Below are positions 8,492 to 16,095 of a stretch of 64,000 bases of DNA, piece after piece. Source of the DNA: Lachnoclostridium phytofermentans ISDg (GTDB lineage: Bacteria > Bacillota > Clostridia > Lachnospirales > Lachnospiraceae); NCBI RefSeq assembly GCF_000018685.1, contig NC_010001.1:381001-445000 (forward strand), written 5' to 3'. The number at the start of each line of letters is the position of its first letter. Position 1 is the stretch's first letter. Below the pieces are notes generated by a model that saw only the letters and a program-made list of their open reading frames with translations, did no database searches and was not told the DNA's origin. The translations under genes and the position numbers were made by a program.

Positions 8492-10567
8492 ATGCCAATA
8501 CGTTTATCAGGATTAGCATCTAATATGGATACGGATTCTATTATAAAAGAGCTTATGAAAGCTCAAGGCTTAAAGAAAACAAAGGTCGAAAATAAACTTA
8601 CAAAATTAGAATGGACTAAAGATATCTGGAAAGATATGAACTCTAAGATTTATAAGTTCTATACGGGACCATTGTCAAAGCTAAAAACACAAGGTAGCTT
8701 CGCAACAAAAAAAGCTACCTCATCTAATGAGAGTAAGGTTACGGTAAAGGCAGGCACAGGAGCAGCTACTGGTTCTCATAATGTACAGGTGAATAAGCTT
8801 GCTAGTGCCCAATATGTAACAGGTTTTAAATTAGATAAAGATAAAAATGAGATTGAGGTAACCGGAAAAACTACACTAGAGGATCTTGGATTTGCAATTG
8901 ATGACGGGAGCCAATCTACAGATGGAAGTAAAAATGAAATAGTTATTAAAATTAATAATTCCGGTAAAACTACAAATCTTTATGTAACAGCTGAGACCAC
9001 CTTAAATGATCTTGTGAATGCATGTGCAAAAGCAGGGCTAAATGCTAGTTATGATAATACTCAGAAGAGGTTGTTTATTAGTACAAAAGAAAGTGGTATT
9101 GATAATTATTTTGAAATGACGACAGATACGGTAGTTGTTACAGCTGACAGAGAAGAAGTTCGTAATTTATTAGGATATCATAATGAAGGCACATCTGGTT
9201 CGGCAAGATTCCAAATGGATCAAACCATTGATACTTATACAGAATTATTAGCTATTACTGACAGAACAAAAGAGCAGCAGAAAGCTTTTGATGAAGCTGA
9301 AAAAAAATTAAAAGAGTATACGAAAAGTAACACTATAGCTGATGTACAAAAGGATTATGATTCATTAACAAGCAATGTCGAGAATATTAAATGTCCAGGT
9401 AAAATCGAGGAAGAAATTCGAGATAAATATAAAGACTTAACTAATCCTCCTCCTGAAGAAACAATATTAGCAGAAATCAATGAAGCTGTTGACTCGGAAA
9501 AAAGTAAGTACGTTAAATATAAGTTAGATGAATACGAAAAGATAAATTCGGGGGAACTGCCTAGTACTGTAACTAATCGATTTTATGATAATCAGACTAA
9601 AATGTTAGGTGCATTAAAATCAGCAGGCATTAAGGATGCTACTAATAAAATTGATAACAATAACTTAGATGATATAGGAATTGGAACTATTACCGTTACA
9701 GATAACGTTTGCTCAACTTCAATATCAGGTAATAAGGTATCTATTATAAGTTCAGATAATAGTGAAATCATTTATAATGGAGCTAAATTAGAGGGAACTT
9801 CAAATCAGGTGACCGTGAATGGTGTAACTTTTGAACTACACGGTGTAACTGGTGAAAATGAAAAAGTAACTTTGACAGTTGCGAATGATACCGACGCTGT
9901 ATACGATATGGTTCGTAATTTTGTAAAAGGTTACAATGAACTCTTACAGGAGATGAATAAGTTATATAATGCAGACTCTGCAAGAGGTTTTAATCCTTTA
10001 ACAGAAGATGAAAAAGGATCCATGACGGACAGCCAGATTGAAAAGTGGGAACAAAAAATCAAAGATTCCTTACTGCGCCGTGATGATAATTTAAGCGGTT
10101 TACTTTCTTCAATGAGAAGTAATATGGCAGGAAGCGTCACTGTGAATGGTAAGAATTTATCTTTATCAACGTTTGGAATAGTAACGGGGGTTTATACTGA
10201 AAAAGGACTTTTGCATATCAACGGAGATGGTGAGGATCCGATATACGGTGGTTACGAAGATAAGCTAAAAAAAGCATTGGAAGAGAATCCTGAAGATGTA
10301 ATGGCGGTACTTAATAAGTTAGCGGACAACCTTTATCAAGATATGTCAAATAAGATGAAAGGTACTTCATTGAGGAGTGCACTGACGGTTTATAATGATA
10401 AGGAAATGGCTAAACTGGAAAAGAGTTATAAAAAAGATATAGCAACGTTAGAAAAGAAATTAAAAGAGGTAGAAAATCGTTACTATAAGCAGTTCACTGC
10501 AATGGAAACTGCTATGAGTAAACTAAATTCTCAATCTGGCCAACTATCTAGTATGTTAGGCTTGTAA
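8492..10567 (+). CDS. fliD: Flagellar filament cap protein FliD (HAP2)
   Basis: FliD caps the growing filament and guides flagellin folding. The N-terminus MPIRLSGLASNMDTDSII followed by LMKAQGLKKTKVENKL is the HAP2 signature. The C-terminus has a long coiled coil (about 635-680, with YNDKEMAKLEKSYKKDI) ending in a TAMETAMSKLNSQSG type motif. At 691 residues it is longer than the common 450-500, owing to an expanded, Thr/Asp-rich middle (about 150-420) likely exposed on the cap. AAGGAGGTAC precedes ATG 8492. It is downstream of flaG and upstream of fliS. Confidence 0.95.
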   Translation: MPIRLSGLASNMDTDSIIKELMKAQGLKKTKVENKLTKLEWTKDIWKDMNSKIYKFYTGPLSKLKTQGSFATKKATSSNESKVTVKAGTGAATGSHNVQVNKLASAQYVTGFKLDKDKNEIEVTGKTTLEDLGFAIDDGSQSTDGSKNEIVIKINNSGKTTNLYVTAETTLNDLVNACAKAGLNASYDNTQKRLFISTKESGIDNYFEMTTDTVVVTADREEVRNLLGYHNEGTSGSARFQMDQTIDTYTELLAITDRTKEQQKAFDEAEKKLKEYTKSNTIADVQKDYDSLTSNVENIKCPGKIEEEIRDKYKDLTNPPPEETILAEINEAVDSEKSKYVKYKLDEYEKINSGELPSTVTNRFYDNQTKMLGALKSAGIKDATNKIDNNNLDDIGIGTITVTDNVCSTSISGNKVSIISSDNSEIIYNGAKLEGTSNQVTVNGVTFELHGVTGENEKVTLTVANDTDAVYDMVRNFVKGYNELLQEMNKLYNADSARGFNPLTEDEKGSMTDSQIEKWEQKIKDSLLRRDDNLSGLLSSMRSNMAGSVTVNGKNLSLSTFGIVTGVYTEKGLLHINGDGEDPIYGGYEDKLKKALEENPEDVMAVLNKLADNLYQDMSNKMKGTSLRSALTVYNDKEMAKLEKSYKKDIATLEKKLKEVENRYYKQFTAMETAMSKLNSQSGQLSSMLGL

Positions 10568-10595
10568 AGATATAGATAAGTAGGAGGATTTTAAA

Positions 10596-10976
10596 ATGGC
10601 TCAAAATGCAGCAAGTATATATCAAGGAACTAAGATAAATACTGCATCACCAGCAGAGCTAACGTTAATGCTTTATGAAGGTGCAATTAAGTTTTGCAAC
10701 AAGGCATTATATGGTTTAGAACAAAATGATATTGCGAAAGTAAATGAAAATTTGTTGAAAGCTCAAAAAATTGTTACTGAGCTTAGATCTACTTTAGATT
10801 TTAAGCATCCGATAGCAAGAGAATTTGACACTGTTTATGATTACATTAATCGTAGATTAGTTGATGCTAATATTAAGAAAGATACTGAGATATTAGAAGA
10901 AGCTCTTGACTATATTCGTCAAATGAGGGATACATGGAAAGAAGTAATGAAAAAAAATAATATATATGTTCAGTAA
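10596..10976 (+). CDS. fliS: Flagellin export chaperone FliS
   Basis: FliS binds the C-terminus of newly made flagellin and keeps it unfolded for export. In Gram-positives it also joins the FliW-CsrA switch through flagellin. The 126-residue product has the family motifs YQGTKINTASPAELTLMLYE, IKFCNKAL and the helical KAQKIVTELRSTLDF. GTAGGAGGAT precedes ATG 10596, 28 bases after fliD. A long inverted repeat follows the stop. Confidence 0.97.
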   Translation: MAQNAASIYQGTKINTASPAELTLMLYEGAIKFCNKALYGLEQNDIAKVNENLLKAQKIVTELRSTLDFKHPIAREFDTVYDYINRRLVDANIKKDTEILEEALDYIRQMRDTWKEVMKKNNIYVQ

Positions 10977-10985
10977 ATATCATGG

Positions 10986-11076
10986 AGCCGTTGTGATAAA
11001 GAGGTTTTACTTCTCCTTATCACAACGGCTATGGTTATTCATGACAAGGAAAAGCTCGCGTAGCGTCCTTTTCTTG
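10986..11076 (+). terminator. Two inverted repeats after fliS
   Basis: The arms AGCCGTTGTGATAA (10986-10999) and TTATCACAACGGCT (11017-11030) pair perfectly over 14 bases but lack a T-run. A second weaker hairpin (GAAAAG with CTTTTC, about 11045-11076) follows. This may be a transcript-end stabiliser, a Rho-independent terminator working in both directions, or a partial terminator before the next gene. Confidence 0.55.
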
Positions 11077-11120
11077 AATTACAAGTATATTAATTTGTTA
11101 TACTATGAGGAGGAGGCTTC

Positions 11121-11591
11121 ATGAAAGTGGAAATACTTCTTAAACTTAAAGAAATGTTAAATAAGAAAAAAGAATGTCTACAAAATATTTTATATGTAGC
11201 CAAAGAACAAGATGAGATTACGTTTGCTAAGGAAAGCGATTTAGAAATTTTTGAAAAATATATTGACGAAAAAGAAGATTTGATATTAGCACTCTCTAAA
11301 TTAAATCAAGAATATGAAGAATTTATAGAACAAATGGGTGAAGCTAGCTCTGATAACGCTGACAGTGATATGAAACAGCAAATCAATTTGATAAATCAGG
11401 AAATAATCTCACTTAGTAAAGAAATTCAAGTTTTAGAGGGAAAAAGTAAGGAAAAATTTGAGGCTTATGTTCAACAAGAGCGAGAGAAGATTAAAAATTT
11501 TCGTTTAAATAGTCAAATGGCTTCAAATTACTATAAGAGTATGAATGTTGGACAATTAGAAGATTCCTATTTTATGGATCAAAGAAAATAA
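11121..11591 (+). CDS. FliT/FlgN-like flagellar chaperone
   Basis: This is a 156-residue, almost wholly alpha-helical acidic/basic coiled-coil protein (for example LLKLKEMLNKKKECLQNI and ISLSKEIQVLEGKSKEKF). It lies between fliS and flagellin, where FliT-type FliD chaperones usually sit. GAGGAGGCTTC precedes ATG 11121. No conserved catalytic residues are visible. By position I infer a chaperone for FliD or another axial protein. The composition resembles FlgN (357) and the 7399 protein, so assignment between FliT and FlgN families cannot be settled by eye. Confidence 0.6.
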   Translation: MKVEILLKLKEMLNKKKECLQNILYVAKEQDEITFAKESDLEIFEKYIDEKEDLILALSKLNQEYEEFIEQMGEASSDNADSDMKQQINLINQEIISLSKEIQVLEGKSKEKFEAYVQQEREKIKNFRLNSQMASNYYKSMNVGQLEDSYFMDQRK

Positions 11592-11640
11592 TAGTTTAAA
11601 TAGGTTAAAAAAATTAAGAAAAATTATAAAATAATGCTAT

Positions 11641-11667
11641 TAACTTTATTATGTTTTTATTCGATAT
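11641..11667 (+). promoter_or_regulatory. Sigma-28-type promoter of flagellin
   Basis: TAAC (11641-11644), 15 bases, then TTCGATAT (11660-11667). The predicted start near 11673 gives a leader of about 87 bases before the flagellin ATG. The leader has a hairpin AGTAAAGC/GCTTTTACT near its 5' end, and a second hairpin and the ribosome site discussed as CsrA sites. Confidence 0.75.
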
Positions 11668-11717
11668 ATAGTGTAAGTAAAGCAAATGCTTTTACTAATA
11701 GGTGTTAAACAAAGAAT

Positions 11718-11752
11718 CAGTGGCATGGATGCTGCTGAAAATTCAAGGAGGA
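11718..11752 (+). promoter_or_regulatory. Paired CsrA-binding sites in flagellin leader
   Basis: A hairpin at 11718-11737 (arms CAGTGGCA and TGCTGCTG with G-U pairs) displays GGA (11727-11729) in its loop, flanked as CATGGATG, close to the CsrA consensus. A second GGA lies in the Shine-Dalgarno AAGGAGGA (11745-11752), about 20 bases on. Two sites with one covering the ribosome site is the arrangement known for Bacillus hag. Both csrA and fliW are in this window. Confidence 0.65.
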
Positions 11753-11759
11753 AAAAATT

Positions 11760-12596
11760 ATGATTATTCAACACAATATGACATCTGCAAATACTAGCAG
11801 ACAGTTAGGTATTACAACAGGAAACTTAGCAAAATCCAGTGAGAAGTTATCTTCTGGTTACAGAATTAACCGTGCTGGTGATGATGCTGCTGGTCTTTCT
11901 ATCTCTGAGAAGATGAGAGGACAGATCCGTGGTTTAGAGCAAGGTTCTACAAACGCTCAGGATGGTATCTCTTTAATTCAGACAGCTGAAGGTGCATTAA
12001 ATGAAGTTCATAGTATTGTTCAGAGAATGCGTGAATTAACAGTTCAGGCTTCCAATGATACTTATGTAGATGAAGATCGTACATCTATCTCTAATGAGAT
12101 GAAGCAGTTATCTAAAGAAATCGACAGAATTGGTACTGATACAGAGTTCAATACCCTAAAATTATTTGCAGCTGATAATACAAAGTATAATTTCCAGGTT
12201 GGCGCAAACAGCGATCAGCTCATCGAAGTTACTATGAAACAAATTTCCGCTGCTAAATTAGGTATTGATGATGCGAAAATAGCTGATATTGTTGGAACTG
12301 CTGGTAAAACTGGTACTGATATAACAAAATTAATCGATACTGTTAATAGCGGATTAACTATCGTTTCTGCATTTAGATCTGACTTAGGTGCTGTTCAAAA
12401 TCGTCTTGAGCATACAATTGCTAACGCAGATAATACTGCTGAGAACTTACAGGCATCCGAATCTCGTATTCGTGATACTAATATGGCTAAAGAAATGGTT
12501 AAATACTCTAAAGACAATATCCTACAGCAGGCTGCTCAATCTATGCTTGCTCAGGCTAACCAGTCTACACAGGGTGTATTATCTTTATTAAGATAA
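11760..12596 (+). CDS. hag: Flagellin
   Basis: This is the main filament protein. The 278-residue product is short, with the conserved D0/D1 ends and little variable domain. The N-terminus reads MIIQHNMTSANTSRQLG, then SSGYRINRAGDDAAGLSIS. The C-terminus reads NILQQAAQSMLAQANQS, then TQGVLSLLR. The central spacer is only about residues 140-200. Codon use is more selective than in neighbouring genes, as for a highly expressed protein. It is preceded by a sigma-28-like promoter and a CsrA-type leader and followed by a strong terminator, so it is monocistronic. Lysine residues are the likely substrate of the adjacent FliB methylase. Confidence 0.98.
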   Translation: MIIQHNMTSANTSRQLGITTGNLAKSSEKLSSGYRINRAGDDAAGLSISEKMRGQIRGLEQGSTNAQDGISLIQTAEGALNEVHSIVQRMRELTVQASNDTYVDEDRTSISNEMKQLSKEIDRIGTDTEFNTLKLFAADNTKYNFQVGANSDQLIEVTMKQISAAKLGIDDAKIADIVGTAGKTGTDITKLIDTVNSGLTIVSAFRSDLGAVQNRLEHTIANADNTAENLQASESRIRDTNMAKEMVKYSKDNILQQAAQSMLAQANQSTQGVLSLLR

Positions 12597-12635
12597 TTTA
12601 GTCGAATCATCATAGTTTAATACTTTTAATTAAAA

Positions 12636-12673
12636 AGAGGCTTATGTATTCATTGAATACATAAGTCTTTTTG
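12636..12673 (+). terminator. Flagellin terminator
   Basis: Stem CTTATGTATTC (12641-12651) / GAATACATAAG (12655-12665), ATT loop, then TCTTTTTG. The arms pair perfectly over 11 bases. Confidence 0.92.
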
Positions 12674-12702
12674 TAAAATATGATTTTATTCTGTAATCAT
12701 TA

Positions 12703-12729
12703 TTTATTAATAATGATATTTGACGATAT
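12703..12729 (+). promoter_or_regulatory. Sigma-28-type promoter of fliB
   Basis: TTTA (12703-12706), 15 bases, then GACGATAT (12722-12729), the same -10 half as the flaG promoter. The predicted start is about 40 bases before fliB. A sigma-A-like arrangement overlaps it (TTGACG at 12720 with TATAAT about 15 bases on), so dual control is possible. Confidence 0.7.
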
Positions 12730-12774
12730 ATTAAGTATGATATAATAAATAATGAACAAGAATGTGAGGTAATA

Positions 12775-13935
12775 ATGAAAATACTAAAGCCATATTATTA
12801 TGATAAGTTTACATGTATAGGTAATAAATGTCCGAATACATGTTGTAAAGGTTGGAGGATAACAGTTGATGATGCTACTTATAAAGCATATAAAGATGTG
12901 GAAGGAACCTTTGGCAAACAATTGATTCAAAATATTGATTGTGAGGGAAAAGTTAAAAAATTTATACTTGATAGTGATATGAAATGTCCTTTTTTGAATG
13001 ATAATCTATTATGTGATATTTATATTAATCTTGGAGAGGAGTTTATGTGTCGTACTTGTAAAGTATATCCCAGAGTGATTAAAGTTCATGCGGATGTTAT
13101 AGAACAAACTCTGACTCTTTCTTGTCCAGAAGTTTCAAGATTACTAATTAGTTCTAATAAGGTTATTGACTTTAAGCTGGAGGAAGAAACTCATTCAGTA
13201 TTTAAATCTGCTAAAACGATGGACGATGCTTTATTGAGTTGTTTATTACATGTAAGAAGTCTTATAATAGATATAATGCAAAAAAGACATATTAAATTAT
13301 ATTATCGACAATTATTAATAATTATTATTGCTGATAAAGTACAAACTTCTTTAAATAAAAAAGACTATAATGAAGCTGAAGTAATCATTCAGCGCTTTTA
13401 TCATGAGGATATTATAAATTTATATATAGAACAGTTTAAAAATATAAAAGAGAATAAAAAAGTAAAATTTGATTTTATTTCAAAATTATTAGAACAAATC
13501 ATATCTTGCTTTTTAGATAAAGATAAATATATATCTCAATTGTACAAAAAATATTTAATTGACTCTGGGATGACTATAGAATCAATTTTGGGAAAATACG
13601 AAGAACAGTTTGATCAATATTACGAATCTCATCAGTATGTATATGAAAATTTTTACGTTCACACCATTTTTAGATACTGTCTTGATGCACTTGATGATGG
13701 GGATATTTCGAAACAAGTAGTATTAGCAAACATTGGATATATTATAATACATGTATTTGATATAATTTCTTGGATGGATAATAATAAAGAATTGTCAATA
13801 GACAATCAAAGCCTTATTATGGGAGGCTTTTCATTCGCTTTTGAACATAACCCAATAAAGTTTAATGCGTTAAACGAATTTCTAGAAAAAAATAATTTAA
13901 GTTCGTTAGCATTTCAAGCACTTATGTTAACATGA
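12775..13935 (+). CDS. fliB: Flagellin lysine-N-methylase FliB
   Basis: FliB methylates surface lysines of flagellin. The 386-residue product has the family's N-terminal cysteine cluster (CIGNKCPNTCCKGWRITVDD) and the further Cys set KCPFLNDNLLCDIYINLG and MCRTCKVYPRV, a CxxCxxCC-type metal or Fe-S binding pattern. The rest is helical with no known motif. GTGAGGTAAT precedes ATG 12775. It has its own sigma-28-like promoter directly after the flagellin terminator, which ties modification to filament synthesis. Enzyme class is from family knowledge. The cluster's role in the chemistry is not something I can read from sequence. Confidence 0.85.
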   Translation: MKILKPYYYDKFTCIGNKCPNTCCKGWRITVDDATYKAYKDVEGTFGKQLIQNIDCEGKVKKFILDSDMKCPFLNDNLLCDIYINLGEEFMCRTCKVYPRVIKVHADVIEQTLTLSCPEVSRLLISSNKVIDFKLEEETHSVFKSAKTMDDALLSCLLHVRSLIIDIMQKRHIKLYYRQLLIIIIADKVQTSLNKKDYNEAEVIIQRFYHEDIINLYIEQFKNIKENKKVKFDFISKLLEQIISCFLDKDKYISQLYKKYLIDSGMTIESILGKYEEQFDQYYESHQYVYENFYVHTIFRYCLDALDDGDISKQVVLANIGYIIIHVFDIISWMDNNKELSIDNQSLIMGGFSFAFEHNPIKFNALNEFLEKNNLSSLAFQALMLT

Positions 13936-14069
13936 TTTCATAGTGTTGCAGGTGGTCATTATAAACCTCTAATTAGGATAATAAACGGAAGAATTACATT
14001 AATTGAGATAGTGAAGATGTACTTATCTTAAGAAAAAGTAACGATTCGTATTTATTATCCTATTTTATC

Positions 14070-14096
14070 TAAATTATTTACTATATTTGCCGATAA
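14070..14096 (+). promoter_or_regulatory. Sigma-28-type promoter of the orphan secreted protein
   Basis: TAAA (14070-14073), 15 bases, then GCCGATAA (14089-14096). This is the best consensus match of the four sites in the window. The start near 14102 gives a leader of about 87 bases. Confidence 0.75.
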
Positions 14097-14188
14097 CCAT
14101 TATAGAGATACATGCAAACAAAGATATTTCGCCACAAAGTCTATATAAGATATGATAATATAGGTGGTGGATAAGAAGGAGAGTTGAT

Positions 14189-15976
14189 ATGAAAATTGAT
14201 ACTAAAACACACAGGAAATGGAATAATTATTCCAACTTTGTAAAGTTTCTAGGTTGTTTTCTATTATTGTTCGCATTTAGTGTGAGCTTGATTGCCTTTG
14301 GTAAGTTGACTGCTTATGGTCAAACAGGACGAAGTGTTACATATAGTGACATCACCATTGATCATACAAAAGGTGAGATAAGAATTTCTGTACAATCTGG
14401 TGATACAATTCTTTACTGTGATGCTAAAAAACTAGATTGGATGGAAGCAACCACAACGGTTAATGGTACTAATTCGGTTGCAGTTATTGATATATCCTGG
14501 ATTAACCGTTCCAAAGAGTATATTCTTGGTATCAAGAATAAAGATGAGACTTCCGATGACGCTATGGTGCAAATCAACTTACGTCCAAGAGAAGAAGGAC
14601 TTAAAGTAGGGTTAAGCGGGACATCTACCCTTATTGATAAAGTTGTTAACAAGCCATTGGAATTGGTATATCCGACCAATTATACGATTAATTCAGTATG
14701 TAAAGAATATGGTTATATATACTTTTATACAGGCAATGGTAGCACGGCAAGATATTACGAAGAGTATGATAACATTGAGTGGAAAAATGGCGCTGATGGA
14801 GTATGGAGAGAGTTTAAAGAATTAAATCCTGCAATCTATGCCAACAAAGGAGCCTCCCTTTATTTCAGAGTTAAGACTGCAGTGGAAGAAAAATTGACTA
14901 CTACTGTTGACAAGCAAGGAGTTTATGTAACAAAAGGCGCTCCTGCTGGTAAAGAAGTTCGTTTTAGTTATCCAAAGCTTGCTAATGCTCCAAAGGTAGC
15001 TTTGAATGGCGGTGATTTAACAGTTGCATTACGTGCTGGATATGAATATCGCCTTCCAGGTGGTGAGTGGGTTAATGTTGTGGATGCACATGCAAACTCA
15101 TTAGGAAAAATAGACCCAGTATCTCTTTACTCGCTATATGAGAAATATAATAGAAATGATAATTCACAAAATAAAAAATTTACATTCCAGTATCAAGAGT
15201 TTGTGATGCAAATTAGAGTTGCAGCAACATCAAAGAAGCCATCTTCAAAATCATTTAATTTAAATGTAGAGGCTCCAAAAGCTACAGAGACGACAGGAAT
15301 CGATATTTCTTATACACTACCATATAGTAAAAAAGATGGAATTTCGTTTACTAATTCTAATCCAGACAGTTATCAAGTAGCACTTATTAGTAGTAAGTTC
15401 TGTGGTGGAGTCGGTACTTTCGATGCATCTAAGGTGGATTATAAACAAGTTAAGTGGTATACTGTAAAACCTGGAACGACAGAAAAACCATCTGTAGTAA
15501 AGATCGCTGGTACTGCGTATACAGGGAAAAATGAAATAGAACAACCAATTCTTATTTACCGTTTAGCACCAATTAATGAATCGAAAACACAAAAGCAAAT
15601 GATTGCTTCTAAGGCTATAGCAGTAAATTTACCAACAGAGGTAGTTCAAACAGTAACAGATTCCGTTCAATCTAAGGTTGAGCTTGTGCAAGGAGCTGCA
15701 GCAGAAGGTAAAATTGAAGTTTCGACTACGAATGTTTCCGTAGGAGCGACTCCAAAGATTTCAGCTCTTAAAAAACCAACAGGTATTACAATTACTGCTG
15801 ATAAAGTAAAAACAGATGGAAAGTTTACTATCTCAGTAAAAATTACGAGTGCGGCTAAGGTAGTTGATTCCTATAAATTTAATGTAACAATTGAAGGCGT
15901 AACTAAGGAATACTCAGTTACTATAAAGGAAAAACCAGCACCAACCCCAACGGTAACACCGACACCTACTCCGTAG
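14189..15976 (+). CDS. Secreted or surface protein of unknown function, predicted sigma-28 regulon
   Basis: I do not recognise a family in this 595-residue protein. A basic N-terminus and hydrophobic segment (FVKFLGCFLLLFAFSVSLIA, about 18-37) form a signal peptide or anchor. The body is beta-rich, with Gly/Tyr/Asn/Lys segments suggesting several immunoglobulin-like or cell-surface repeats. The tail is PAPTPTVTPTPTP, a flexible linker-like end that stops without any sorting motif or further domain. AAGGAGAG precedes ATG 14189. The promoter at 14070 and position after flagellin and fliB suggest a motility- or surface-related role, for example filament coating, adhesion or sheath. The truncated-looking Pro/Thr tail might mean a lost C-terminal domain. 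Confidence 0.75.
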   Translation: MKIDTKTHRKWNNYSNFVKFLGCFLLLFAFSVSLIAFGKLTAYGQTGRSVTYSDITIDHTKGEIRISVQSGDTILYCDAKKLDWMEATTTVNGTNSVAVIDISWINRSKEYILGIKNKDETSDDAMVQINLRPREEGLKVGLSGTSTLIDKVVNKPLELVYPTNYTINSVCKEYGYIYFYTGNGSTARYYEEYDNIEWKNGADGVWREFKELNPAIYANKGASLYFRVKTAVEEKLTTTVDKQGVYVTKGAPAGKEVRFSYPKLANAPKVALNGGDLTVALRAGYEYRLPGGEWVNVVDAHANSLGKIDPVSLYSLYEKYNRNDNSQNKKFTFQYQEFVMQIRVAATSKKPSSKSFNLNVEAPKATETTGIDISYTLPYSKKDGISFTNSNPDSYQVALISSKFCGGVGTFDASKVDYKQVKWYTVKPGTTEKPSVVKIAGTAYTGKNEIEQPILIYRLAPINESKTQKQMIASKAIAVNLPTEVVQTVTDSVQSKVELVQGAAAEGKIEVSTTNVSVGATPKISALKKPTGITITADKVKTDGKFTISVKITSAAKVVDSYKFNVTIEGVTKEYSVTIKEKPAPTPTVTPTPTP

Positions 15977-16095
15977 ATTCAGTAGCTATAATTGCTAAAC
16001 CCATTAATTTTTATAATAAATAGAAAAATAGTTAATCCGCCCATAATCTGATATAATTAGTATTAAGAACAATACTGATTAATTGGAGGAATCAT

